A DNA stretch of 64,000 nucleotides from an uncultured Pelagibacteraceae bacterium (GTDB lineage: Bacteria; Pseudomonadota; Alphaproteobacteria; Pelagibacterales; Pelagibacteraceae). Position 1 is the stretch's first letter. Each line of letters starts with the position of its first letter. Shown here in pieces: positions 25,632 to 34,058 of this stretch. Where the stretch lies: NCBI GenBank assembly GCA_902549785.1, contig CACCWT010000002.1:3803-67802 (forward strand). Reading direction: 5' to 3'. A model generated the notes under the pieces. The model did no database searches. It was not told the origin of the DNA and was given only the letters and a program-made list of their open reading frames with translations. The position numbers and the translations under genes are program-made.

Positions 25632-26729
25632 AACGTAAGGTTCCGGTCTAGCATTACTTTTTAAAACTCTTTCTACATCAAAAACACTTATATCTATTGA
25701 TTGGTAGCTACCTGTTGTGATCAATTCAGTCAGAGCCCTTCCAATACCTGGTGCCTGCATTAAACCTCTTCCAGTGAAACCAGAGGCTAAATAAACATTG
25801 TCATATTTTGGATGTTTGCCTACAACTGCGTTGTTATCAAGTTTATTACAATCATAAAATCCTGCCCAACCACCGGTTAATTTTAGTTCTTCAAAGGCTG
25901 GAACTCTTTTTGCCAGAGCAGGCCAAACTAATTCTTCAAAATCATTCCATGCTGGTTCTAAATCTTTCGCATCAAATACAGATATAGGTGAACCTGCTAA
26001 GAACTCTTTACCCTCTGGTCTCCAATATACACCTGTTGTTAAATCTCCAGTTAGTGGCATATCAGGAAAATGTTTTGGACATTTAACTCGAAATACAGTG
26101 TGCTTTTGTGGTTCAACTGGAATATCTGATAACAATTCTTTAGTCCAACATCCTGCTGCTGAAATGATAGTTTTTGCATTTATCTCAGACAAATTTTTAA
26201 CCTCACCTTTAAGAAACTCTGCGCCTAACTCAATTGCTTTACTTTTTAAAGCACTATGAAACATAAAAGGATCAATCCAACCTTCACTTTTATTATCAGT
26301 ATATGTAGCTGTTTCTATACCTTCGTTATTTATATATGGAAAAATTTTATTTAATTCTGAACCTTTAATATTTTTTGTACCAGCATCGCATTCTCTATGA
26401 TTTTCCAAAGCTTTATATTGTTCCTCTGCATGTTCTGGTCCAAACATTAAAAGGTATCCATTAGGAACCATGCTTGCCGTTGGGTTTGGATTTTTTTTTG
26501 TTTTTAACAATTCTGGTATTTTAAAAATGAATTCTCTAGCAAACTTACCTAAAAGTATATTTTCTTTTTGAAAAAATTGTCTTCTAAATCCACCTAAAGA
26601 CAAAGGAAATGAGGCAGTCTTATATGTAGGGTCTCTCTCAATTACCTTAACTTTTCTACCTTCCATTGATAAAAAGTATGCAGTAGCAGCGCCTATTATA
26701 CCTCCACCAACTATGACGACATCATCCAT
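25626..26729 (-). CDS. FAD-dependent oxidoreductase (DAO family)
   Basis: A 367-residue flavoenzyme of the D-amino-acid oxidase/sarcosine dehydrogenase family. The FAD dinucleotide motif VVIVGGGIIGAATAYFLS opens the protein. SLGGFRRQF follows near 44, SEGWIDPFMF near 147, SAAGCWTKEL near 190 and the C-terminal GFTGRGLMQAPGIGRALTELI. It oxidises a secondary or tertiary amine or an amino acid; the exact substrate is not decidable, and FOXRED1-like proteins look similar. It is the last gene of a minus-strand trio with a PQQ sugar dehydrogenase and an SDR. Confidence 0.85.
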   Translation of the reverse strand: MDDVVIVGGGIIGAATAYFLSMEGRKVKVIERDPTYKTASFPLSLGGFRRQFFQKENILLGKFAREFIFKIPELLKTKKNPNPTASMVPNGYLLMFGPEHAEEQYKALENHRECDAGTKNIKGSELNKIFPYINNEGIETATYTDNKSEGWIDPFMFHSALKSKAIELGAEFLKGEVKNLSEINAKTIISAAGCWTKELLSDIPVEPQKHTVFRVKCPKHFPDMPLTGDLTTGVYWRPEGKEFLAGSPISVFDAKDLEPAWNDFEELVWPALAKRVPAFEELKLTGGWAGFYDCNKLDNNAVVGKHPKYDNVYLASGFTGRGLMQAPGIGRALTELITTGSYQSIDISVFDVERVLKSNARPEPYVL

Positions 26730-26744
26730 AAATTTTAATATATA

Positions 26745-27809
26745 CTATTTTCTTTGCATTAACCATAAAGCATCTTGAGATAAAAAATAAATTTTTCCGT
26801 TAGAGGGATGTACTTGAATGTCTCTAATTCTTCCAATTTTATTTTTAAAAATAACCTCTTCTTTTACATTTGATAAGTCTTCAAATATCAGTTTTCTTAA
26901 GGATTTATCTTTTAAAGAAGTGATTAAAGCATGACTATTCCACTCATTAAACTCGTCACCTTTATAAATAGTTATTGCGCTAGTTGCTATTGAGGGTACC
27001 CAATATTGAATAGCTTTTGTAAATCCAGGTTTCCATTTTGGGCCAATTGGAATTCCAGAATAATTGGTTCCTCCCCATCCTAAAATTTTCCATCCATAAT
27101 TTTCACCTTTTTTAACTTCTCCGAACCAATCTCCACCTTTTGCCCCATGATTACTCATGTAAACTTTTCCATCAAATTCAGAAAGTGCCATCCCTTGAGG
27201 ATTCCTAATTCCAATTTGATAAATCTCTGGCAACCAATCTACCATACCCTCAAACTTTGGATTATCTTTTGGTATACTTCCATCTAAATGAATTCTTATA
27301 ATACTACCTGGATGCTTTGAGGCGTCTTGTGCAATCATACCTTGTCCTCTCTCACCCGCAGAAGCAAATATAAAATTATCTTTGATAACTAATCTTGATC
27401 CAAAATGATAACCAGAGTCTATTGGGGGATTTGCTTGAAAAATATTTTTAAAGTTTAATTGTTTCCTATTAAATTCTGCTTTTGCAATAGAAGTGCTAGT
27501 TTTATATCCACCTCTATCTTCAGTATATGAAATCCAAATATTATTGTCTTTATGAATAATATCTAATAAGCCTCCTTGACCATGGACAACAAAGTTAAGT
27601 TGATGACTAATTTCTTGAACTTCTCTAGATAAAATATTTACAATTTTTATTTTGCCGCTTTTTTCTGTAATTATTATTTCATTACTATTAATAAAAGAGG
27701 ATCCCCAAGGTGAATCTAGGTTAACTAATTTTTCTAATTTAAAGTTTTGTGAATACGATTTTGAGGCAAATACGAAAAAAAGAATTAAAACGTATATTAT
27801 TTTTTTCAC
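26745..27809 (-). CDS. PQQ-dependent aldose sugar dehydrogenase, exported
   Basis: A 354-residue beta-propeller of the soluble glucose/aldose dehydrogenase (YliI-like) family. Visible matches are VVHGQGGLLDI, GYHFGSRLVI, SIIRIHLDGSIPKDNP, YQIGIRNPQGMAL, NYGWKILGWG and a late IRDIQVHPSNGKIYFL. The frame is open to 27845, but the GTG at 27809, one base after the upstream SDR stop, gives a proper signal peptide (VKKIIYVLILFFVFASKSYSQ), so that start is used. It would oxidise sugars in the periplasm. No PQQ synthesis genes are in the window. Confidence 0.85.
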   Translation of the reverse strand: MKKIIYVLILFFVFASKSYSQNFKLEKLVNLDSPWGSSFINSNEIIITEKSGKIKIVNILSREVQEISHQLNFVVHGQGGLLDIIHKDNNIWISYTEDRGGYKTSTSIAKAEFNRKQLNFKNIFQANPPIDSGYHFGSRLVIKDNFIFASAGERGQGMIAQDASKHPGSIIRIHLDGSIPKDNPKFEGMVDWLPEIYQIGIRNPQGMALSEFDGKVYMSNHGAKGGDWFGEVKKGENYGWKILGWGGTNYSGIPIGPKWKPGFTKAIQYWVPSIATSAITIYKGDEFNEWNSHALITSLKDKSLRKLIFEDLSNVKEEVIFKNKIGRIRDIQVHPSNGKIYFLSQDALWLMQRK

Positions 27810-27810
27810 T

Positions 27811-28521
27811 TTATGAAAGTTTTGATCTTCCACCATCAACTGCAATTATTTGACCCGTTACCCAGGAACTTTCCTCGGTAAGTAAAAATTTTGCCAAAGC
27901 TGCTCCATCTTTACCCTCACCTAGTCTTTTAAGTGGGTGGGCTTTAGCTATTCCTTGAGCAATTGCTGTATTTTTTAACATTGGTTGAGCTATCTTAGAA
28001 TTAGTTAAACTTAGAGCAACACTATTAACTCTTATGTTTGGAGCAAATTCAGCTGCTAATGATACAGTTAGTCCCTCAATAGCCGCTTTGGTTGATGCTA
28101 TTATTGAATGATTTGTAAAACCTCTTTGAGCTGCAACTGTTGAAAATAAAACAATTGAACCATTATTTTGTTTTAGGTTATCTTGATATCCTTTGATTAA
28201 GTCTACCGCAGAATAAAAATTAAGTTTCATACATTTATTGAAATCATTCTCAGTTGCCATCTTTAAAGGCTTCAAATCTATAGACCCAACACAATATGCT
28301 ACACCTTTGATTTCTGATATGTCTGATTTAATTGTATCCACGAACCCCTCGTGTAATACATCTGCCACAGTATAAGAAGAGTTCAATTTCTCAGCTAAAT
28401 TTTTAAGTTGACTTTCATCTCTTCCAACTAAATGAATTTCTTTACCAGAAGAATACATTTGCTCTGCTAAATTGGATCCGATAGAACCTGTCGCACCGAC
28501 AATTAGATATTTTTCTGACAT
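27811..28521 (-). CDS. Short-chain dehydrogenase/reductase (SDR)
   Basis: A 236-residue classical SDR. The cofactor loop VGATGSIGSNLAEQM is at the start, VGRDE ends the second strand, the catalytic Ser is in VLFSTVAAQRGF, and the lysine helix reads IIASTKAAIEGLT, where the usual Tyr of YxxxK is replaced by Ile (I-A-S-T-K). The end SSWVTGQIIAVDGG is standard. Loss of the catalytic Tyr makes normal dehydrogenase chemistry doubtful. Its ATG lies only ten bases from the divergent photolyase ATG. Confidence 0.82.
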   Translation of the reverse strand: MSEKYLIVGATGSIGSNLAEQMYSSGKEIHLVGRDESQLKNLAEKLNSSYTVADVLHEGFVDTIKSDISEIKGVAYCVGSIDLKPLKMATENDFNKCMKLNFYSAVDLIKGYQDNLKQNNGSIVLFSTVAAQRGFTNHSIIASTKAAIEGLTVSLAAEFAPNIRVNSVALSLTNSKIAQPMLKNTAIAQGIAKAHPLKRLGEGKDGAALAKFLLTEESSWVTGQIIAVDGGRSKLS

Positions 28522-28531
28522 ATAATAATTA

Positions 28532-30028
28532 ATGAAATTATTTTTTATACTTGGAAATCAGTTATTTCCATTAAAAAACCTCGACCGCTTCAAAAAAGAC
28601 CACCTATTTTTTATGTCAGAAGACTACCAATTATGTACATATGAAAGACATCATAAATTAAAAATTCTACTATTTTTATCTTCAATGAGATCTTATGCGG
28701 ATAAATTGAAGGAAAATAAATTTAAGCTTAATTACTCAAAAATTGATTCTACTGATTTTAAAAAGGACTATACGAAGAAATTAGAAAAATTGTTAAAGAT
28801 GAATAAGATAAAAGAAGTAACTAGTTTTGAAATAGAGGATAAATTTTTTGAAACAAAAATAAATAATTTTTTAAAAAAACAAAATATTCAGTGGAATATA
28901 ATTCGATCGCCAATGTTTTTAGATAGTCGTGAAGATTTTAAAAAATATTTATCAAAAACAAAAAAACCCTTTATGGCAAAGTTTTATAAAGAAAAGCGAG
29001 AGAGATTAAACATTTTGTTAAACAAAGATGGTACACCAGAGGGAGGAAAATGGAGTTTTGATGAGGATAATAGAAAAAAACTGCCAAAAAATATCTTAAT
29101 ACCAAAATTTCCAGAAATTAAAGAAACTAAACATACAAAAAGTTTAAAACCAATTATTGAAAAATTATTTAGTAAACATCCAGGTGATACCAAAAAATTT
29201 TGGTTTGCAACTGAATATAAAGATATTTCAAAATTATTAGATTTTTTTATTAAAGATAAGTTAAACCTATTTGGTGATTACGAAGATGCTGTTGATCAAA
29301 AAAATAATATTTTATTTCACAGTGCTCTTAGTCCGTATTTAAATCTAGGTTTAATAACGCCAGACATTATCATTCAAAAAATAATGACTTATCACCATAG
29401 TAAGAGTGTCAGACTAAATTCTTTAGAAGGTTATATAAGACAAATAATTGGTTGGAGAGAGTTTATGAGAGGAATATATCAAAATTATAGTAAAGAAATG
29501 GAAAGTGGAAATTTCTTTAAACATAATAGAAAAATGAAAGATACATTCTATGATGGCAGCACTGGTTTGGATCCTTTAGATCATGCAATTAAAAATGCTA
29601 GCAAATTTGGTTGGTCGCACCACATCGAAAGATTAATGATATTGTCAAATATTATGAATTTATGCGAAGTTGAACCAAAATCAGTTTATAAATGGTTCAT
29701 GGAAATGTTTGTGGACTCATCTGATTGGGTTATGGTTCCAAATGTTTATGGAATGGGTTTGTTTAGTGATGGTGGAATTTTCGCAACTAAGCCTTATATC
29801 TGTGGATCAAGTTATTTTATGAAAATGATGGATTTTAAAAGGGGCAACTGGTGTAATGTTATGGATGGTCTTTATTGGCGTTTCATAGATAGAAATAGAA
29901 AATTTTTTTTGAAAAATCCAAGGTTGTCTATGATGGTAAGAATTTTTGATAAAATGAAAGAAAATAGAAAAAAATTAATATTATCAGAAGCAAACAAATT
30001 CATTAAAGATAATACTTATGGGAGTTAA
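28532..30028 (+). CDS. Cryptochrome/photolyase-related protein (PhrB-like)
   Basis: A 498-residue flavoprotein related to the bacterial (6-4) photolyases. The N-terminal antenna-domain start is FFILGNQLFPL, then MSEDYQLCTYERHHKLKI. The FAD domain shows LSPYLNLGLITP, YIRQIIGWREFMRG, GWSHHIERLMILSNI and VPNVYGMGLFSDGGIFATKPY. Iron-sulfur members carry four cysteines including a CxxC. Here the C-terminal third has Cys378, Cys424 and Cys441 with no CxxC, and the cluster region before LYWRF is shortened, so the cluster may be absent. It leads an operon with DCC and DUF2256 genes. Confidence 0.88.
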   Translation: MKLFFILGNQLFPLKNLDRFKKDHLFFMSEDYQLCTYERHHKLKILLFLSSMRSYADKLKENKFKLNYSKIDSTDFKKDYTKKLEKLLKMNKIKEVTSFEIEDKFFETKINNFLKKQNIQWNIIRSPMFLDSREDFKKYLSKTKKPFMAKFYKEKRERLNILLNKDGTPEGGKWSFDEDNRKKLPKNILIPKFPEIKETKHTKSLKPIIEKLFSKHPGDTKKFWFATEYKDISKLLDFFIKDKLNLFGDYEDAVDQKNNILFHSALSPYLNLGLITPDIIIQKIMTYHHSKSVRLNSLEGYIRQIIGWREFMRGIYQNYSKEMESGNFFKHNRKMKDTFYDGSTGLDPLDHAIKNASKFGWSHHIERLMILSNIMNLCEVEPKSVYKWFMEMFVDSSDWVMVPNVYGMGLFSDGGIFATKPYICGSSYFMKMMDFKRGNWCNVMDGLYWRFIDRNRKFFLKNPRLSMMVRIFDKMKENRKKLILSEANKFIKDNTYGS

Positions 30029-30389
30029 AGTTTATTTTAACGATTCTTGCAATATTTGTAGAATGGAAATAAATCATTATAAAAAAATTGCAAATAGTGA
30101 TTTGGAGTGGATAGATATTACAAATAATGATGAGGCTATAAAAATAACATCTAAGTCGCAAAAAGAGTTGCTCAGAAGGTTGCATGTAATAAATGATGGT
30201 GAAGTTATTGGAGGTGCTAAAGCATTTATTATAATTTGGTCAAAAATACCAAAATATAAAATCCTATCTAAAATTTTTTCAATAAAACCCTTATTTATTA
30301 TTTTTCATTATATATATGAAATTGCTGCATTTTTCTTATTTTTAAAAAACAGAAAACAATTAAATGAAAAAACAAAACCTACCAACTAA
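30018..30389 (+). CDS. DCC family thiol-disulfide protein (DUF393)
   Basis: A 123-residue protein opening with [21 protein letters not shown], the DxxCxxC motif of the DCC family at residues about 8-14. The second family block [18 protein letters not shown] is near 68, and a hydrophobic C-terminal segment follows ([17 protein letters not shown]). These are thioredoxin-like proteins of unproven function. It overlaps the photolyase gene by 11 bases and DUF2256 by 26. DCC and DUF2256 genes beside photolyase genes suggest a shared light or oxidative-stress role. Confidence 0.85.
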   Translation: MGVKVYFNDSCNICRMEINHYKKIANSDLEWIDITNNDEAIKITSKSQKELLRRLHVINDGEVIGGAKAFIIIWSKIPKYKILSKIFSIKPLFIIFHYIYEIAAFFLFLKNRKQLNEKTKPTN

Positions 30390-30492
30390 GGTATGCAAAG
30401 TTTGTAACAAGCCTTTTTCTTGGAGAAAAAAATGGAAACTTAATTGGGAAAAAGTTAAGTATTGCTCTAAGAGATGCGCCTCTAGTAATTAA
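30364..30492 (+). CDS. DUF2256 small zinc-ribbon-like protein (42 aa)
   Basis: A 42-residue basic protein that matches the DUF2256 pattern throughout: [20 protein letters not shown], then [16 protein letters not shown]. Two CxxC-like pairs (C11/C14 and C34/C38) should bind one metal ion. The ATG at 30364 lies inside the end of the DCC gene. DUF2256 proteins are often encoded next to cryptochrome/photolyase genes, as here. The function is unknown. Confidence 0.9.
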   Translation: MKKQNLPTKVCKVCNKPFSWRKKWKLNWEKVKYCSKRCASSN

Positions 30493-30786
30493 TTATTGTG
30501 TATTGCTTTTTCTAGGATCTTTAAGTGATTTTAAAATTTTTGATAGCCCCGTAATTTTTAAACTATAATAAATCACATAAATTAAAGTTAGTCCTAAAGC
30601 CATGGTAGATAGAAACACAAAGATGGCTGTCAAAATTTTTTCTTGGAACCAGTTCTCTACTCCAGAGTTAGAATAATAAAGAATATTCCAAAACGCGACG
30701 AAAATTAACTCATATATGATTATAATTTTGAACATATGGTTGATATAGTTCTCAATATAATTAATACTATTCAATTCTTGTCGCAT
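30493..30786 (-). CDS. Two-helix membrane protein (97 aa), unknown function
   Basis: A 97-residue protein with hydrophobic segments at about 19-37 (IIIIYELIFVAFWNILYY) and 51-76 (ILTAIFVFLSTMALGLTLIYVIYY), and a basic C-terminal tail. There is no signal peptide cleavage site and no recognised motif. It lies in opposite orientation between DUF2256, which ends on the neighbouring base, and the SDR gene 37 bases away. It could be a shadow of nothing else on the other strand, so it is probably a real accessory gene of the locus. Confidence 0.5.
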   Translation of the reverse strand: MRQELNSINYIENYINHMFKIIIIYELIFVAFWNILYYSNSGVENWFQEKILTAIFVFLSTMALGLTLIYVIYYSLKITGLSKILKSLKDPRKSNTQ

Positions 30787-30823
30787 GTCGATAAAAATTT
30801 ATGAGATAAAACAAAGAAAATAG

Positions 30824-31579
30824 ATGAAAAAAGTAATTTGGATAACTGGCGGTAGCAGTGGAATAGGAAAAGCAGTTGCATTAAAGTTTGCAAATAAAGG
30901 ATGGCAGGTAATTATATCATCAAGACGTGAGGAAGTCTTAAAAGATATTTCAGATAAAAATGAAAATATTGATTATTTGAAATTAGATATTGTTGATTAT
31001 GAAGCATGTCATTCAGTTTTTAAAACTATTGTTGAGAAATACAACAAGGTTGATATTTGTTTTTTTTCTACTGCAATTTATGAGCCTGAAAAAGAGAAGG
31101 ATTTTGATCTTCAGAATATAATTGATGTTACAAATGTGAATTATATTGGAACCATAAACTGTATTAAAGCTGTTGAAAAATATTACAAAGAAAAAAGGCA
31201 AGGAGTTATATCTATTGTATCTTCTACTGCAGGATACAGAGGATTGCCAAATTCAACTGCCTATGGGCCTGCAAAAGCAGCTCTTATTAATTTAGCAGAA
31301 AGTTTATATCTTGATTTTCAAAGATATGATGTTCGCGTATGTCTAGTCAGCCCTGGATTTATCAAAACAAGACTTACGGATAAAAACACATTTAAAATGC
31401 CATTTTTAAAAACCACACAATATGCGGCTGAACAAATTTATGATGGTTTAATAAATAAAAATTCATTTGAAATAGCTTTTCCTAGAAGTTTATTTTTAAT
31501 ATTAAAATTTTTTAAGATTTTGCCAAATGGGATCTACTTATATTTGATAAGAAAAATGACGAAGCTTCAAAAAAAATAA
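30824..31579 (+). CDS. Short-chain dehydrogenase/reductase (SDR)
   Basis: A 251-residue classical SDR with all standard parts: ITGGSSGIGKAVALKFA at the start, SSRREE after the second strand, the catalytic Ser in VSSTAGYRGLP, the YxxxK pair in AYGPAKAALINLAE near 147-151, and VSPGFIKT. A basic hydrophobic C-terminus (LFLILKFFKILPNGIYLYLIRKM) suggests membrane association. SDRs of this type accompany the cfa-DUF1365-flavin oxidase genes in related bacteria, so a lipid substrate is plausible (inference). Confidence 0.88.
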   Translation: MKKVIWITGGSSGIGKAVALKFANKGWQVIISSRREEVLKDISDKNENIDYLKLDIVDYEACHSVFKTIVEKYNKVDICFFSTAIYEPEKEKDFDLQNIIDVTNVNYIGTINCIKAVEKYYKEKRQGVISIVSSTAGYRGLPNSTAYGPAKAALINLAESLYLDFQRYDVRVCLVSPGFIKTRLTDKNTFKMPFLKTTQYAAEQIYDGLINKNSFEIAFPRSLFLILKFFKILPNGIYLYLIRKMTKLQKK

Positions 31580-31581
31580 AT

Positions 31582-32118
31582 TTAATCTTTTACAAACATC
31601 ACAGTTAATTCTGCAACTTTAATACCAAACTTTGTCATTTTTGCTCTATTAATTGCTACTCTTTCATCTTGCATAAAGATCCAATCATCAAAAGTTATTT
31701 TCATTTCTCTTCCTTTTACAGGAACTAACAGTACATATTCAAACTTAAATGCAGGACCATAAGAAAAACCTTTTGCAGTTCCAACTACATCTCCAGCAGT
31801 GCCTTCATAGTTATGTTCATCAATTTTATTGATTGTCCATTGCCTATTTTGAATTTCTCCATCGTTCCAAACAAATTTTTCGTCAAGTATTAATTGTTTT
31901 CCATCCCACTTTCCATTCAAATCTGCAGAAAACTGTCGAGTAACTTTACCTGACCTATTTTGTAAAATACCCCATGCTTTTACATTTCCAGATAAATATT
32001 CTTCAATTATCAGTCTTGGTTTTTGGTTTTTAAAATCTTCTGGTTTCATACCTTGATTAGATGAACAGTTTGTAATCAATACTGAGATTATTATCAATAA
32101 AAAATATTTTAATTTCAT
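31582..32118 (-). CDS. DUF3833 family lipoprotein
   Basis: A 178-residue protein. The frame extends to 32139, but the ATG at 32118 gives a clean lipoprotein signal (MKLKYFLLIIISVLITNCSS) with the lipidated Cys in ITNC, and it starts four bases after the cfa stop. The mature part has EEYLSGNVKAWGILQNRSGKVTRQF, typical of DUF3833, and the late YVLLVPVKGREMKITFDDWIF. The family almost always sits with cfa and DUF1365 genes. It probably faces the periplasm; the function is unknown, with a beta-barrel lipid-binding role often suspected. Confidence 0.85.
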   Translation of the reverse strand: MKLKYFLLIIISVLITNCSSNQGMKPEDFKNQKPRLIIEEYLSGNVKAWGILQNRSGKVTRQFSADLNGKWDGKQLILDEKFVWNDGEIQNRQWTINKIDEHNYEGTAGDVVGTAKGFSYGPAFKFEYVLLVPVKGREMKITFDDWIFMQDERVAINRAKMTKFGIKVAELTVMFVKD

Positions 32119-32122
32119 AAAG

Positions 32123-33295
32123 TTACTTTTGAAGAGCAAATTGTATTAAATCGATATTTTTGGATTTAAATCCAGCCTCGCAATAAGACAAGTAAAAGTT
32201 CCACATTCTTTTGAAAGTGTTATCAAAACCTTGGGATGAAATTTGATCCCACTTGTTGAAAAATTCATCTCTCCAAATTCTCAGGGTATTTGAGTAATGT
32301 TCTCCGTAAGAATTACATTTCTCAAATTTAAGTCCTGATTTATTTGATAAAGAAACTAACTCATTTTTGCTTGGCAAAAAACCACCAGGAAAAATATATT
32401 TTTGGATGAAATCAGTCTTATTTTTATACCTTTCGTAAATGCTATCATCAATAGTGATTGCTTGTATGGCAGCTGTTCCACCATCTACTAGATTATGCTT
32501 TATTGTATTAAAATAATTTTTTAAATAGTTATGACCGACAGCCTCGATCATTTCTATTGATGCAATTGAATTATATTTATTTTTAATATCTCTAAAGTCT
32601 AACATTTGTATGTTTATCTTCTCATTTAAACCAACTTTATGAATTCTTTCCTTGGAAAATTCATATTGTTTTTTAGAAATAGTAATACAATCTAATTTTA
32701 CATCATAATTTTTTCCAATGTATTCCGCAAAGCCTCCCCAACCACATCCTATCTCTAGCATTTTGTCACCAGGCTTAGGCTTTACTAAATTTGAAAGTTT
32801 CTTATATTTGTTGATTTGTGCTTTTTCTAAGTCATTTCCTTCTTCAAAGATTGCACTCGAATATGTTAATGTTTTATCAAGCCATAAGGAGAAGAACTCA
32901 TTTCCTAAATCGTAATGTTTTCTTATATTTTCTTTACTTCTAGATTTATTATTTTTAATAAAAAAATTTTTGATTTTGTTAAATATTGCAATATCAAAGG
33001 ATCCAGAAAATTTATGTATTATTTTTATATTTTTGGCAGCTAATTCTATTAAGTTGGTTAAATTTTTTGTTTCAAAACTGTTATCCATATACGCTTCTGC
33101 TAAACCGATGCTACCATTTTTGATTATTTTTAGAGTAATTCCTGGTTTATTGATTTTTAAATGAGCATGTAATCTTTCATTACTATTTCCAAAATTATAT
33201 TCTTTTCCATCATGATTGATTATCTTTAACGAACCATGTTTTATATATTTGAGTGAGCTAAAAACAATCTTGTCTGACAATTTATTCAAATTCAT
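32123..33295 (-). CDS. cfa: Cyclopropane-fatty-acyl-phospholipid synthase family methyltransferase
   Basis: A 390-residue SAM-dependent lipid methyltransferase. The N-terminal domain ends near 115, and the catalytic domain has NIRKHYDLGNEFFSLWLDKTLTYSSAIFE near 122, the SAM loop MLEIGCGWGGFAEYI near 174, ISKKQYEFSKERI, SIEMIEAVGHNYL near 243 and YIFPGGFLPS near 292. It methylates unsaturated acyl chains in membrane phospholipids. In this gene neighbourhood the product may be a methylated or furan-type chain rather than a plain cyclopropane (inference). It overlaps the DUF1365 gene by 14 bases. Confidence 0.92.
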   Translation of the reverse strand: MNLNKLSDKIVFSSLKYIKHGSLKIINHDGKEYNFGNSNERLHAHLKINKPGITLKIIKNGSIGLAEAYMDNSFETKNLTNLIELAAKNIKIIHKFSGSFDIAIFNKIKNFFIKNNKSRSKENIRKHYDLGNEFFSLWLDKTLTYSSAIFEEGNDLEKAQINKYKKLSNLVKPKPGDKMLEIGCGWGGFAEYIGKNYDVKLDCITISKKQYEFSKERIHKVGLNEKINIQMLDFRDIKNKYNSIASIEMIEAVGHNYLKNYFNTIKHNLVDGGTAAIQAITIDDSIYERYKNKTDFIQKYIFPGGFLPSKNELVSLSNKSGLKFEKCNSYGEHYSNTLRIWRDEFFNKWDQISSQGFDNTFKRMWNFYLSYCEAGFKSKNIDLIQFALQK

Positions 33296-34058
33296 TTATT
33301 TCTTTTGAAATATTATTTTTAATTCTTAACTTTTTCTTTATAAACTTTATTCCTTTTAACCATAATTTAAATGCTTCATAATGGATTGCGACAATAACTT
33401 TAAATGTCATTAATGGGTGAAAAATATAAGAAAAGAACAAATTTTTATTACTTAAATCTTTTGCAATACCGTCTTGTGATGCAAATAATAATTTTCCCTC
33501 TTTATCAGATTGGTCTATTATAACTGATATTTTATCAGAAGGTTTGTTTACTCTAAATTTATAAATACACTCCATTTCTATAAAAGGCGATACATGAAAT
33601 TTTTTTGTACAACTATTTTTTATAGTCTCTGTATCATGAGTTTTAAAAATATAAGTATGCTGTTCACCAAAAGTATTTTTAACTTCATAGAAAATTGAAA
33701 TTATTTTGTTATCTTTATTATATATAAAAAAAACACTTAAAGGATTAAATACATACCCAAAAATTCTTGGATAACACAATATTTTAACTTTTACTTCTGT
33801 TTCATCAATGCCAATATTTTTTAAATTATGTTTAACCCAATTTTTTAAAGATGTTCCATCTCGATTACCGTGATCTTTGTCAAAAAAACTTATAATATTA
33901 AATTTATTATAAGAAAATATAGTAATATTCTTATTTATTTCCTCTAAATCATCAAGGTCAATCAACAATGAAAAAACACTATATTTAAAATAGTGATTTT
34001 TAGGTTTAAATCTTCTATGAATTACTTTCCCAGTATAAATTTTTGAGTTTTTAAACAT
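33282..34058 (-). CDS. DUF1365 family protein
   Basis: A 258-residue protein matching DUF1365: KIYTGKVIHRRFKPKNHYFKYSVFSLLIDLDD at the N-terminus, DHGNRDGTSLKNWVK near 86, CYPRIFGYVFNPLSVFFIYN near 117 and EVKNTFGEQHTYIF near 143, with KKFHVSPFIEMECIYKFRV after it. The family is found next to the flavin oxidase and cfa genes in many proteobacteria and is implicated in fatty acid modification. Its catalytic role is not known. It overlaps its neighbours by 8 and 14 bases. Confidence 0.9.
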   Translation of the reverse strand: MFKNSKIYTGKVIHRRFKPKNHYFKYSVFSLLIDLDDLEEINKNITIFSYNKFNIISFFDKDHGNRDGTSLKNWVKHNLKNIGIDETEVKVKILCYPRIFGYVFNPLSVFFIYNKDNKIISIFYEVKNTFGEQHTYIFKTHDTETIKNSCTKKFHVSPFIEMECIYKFRVNKPSDKISVIIDQSDKEGKLLFASQDGIAKDLSNKNLFFSYIFHPLMTFKVIVAIHYEAFKLWLKGIKFIKKKLRIKNNISKEINEFE

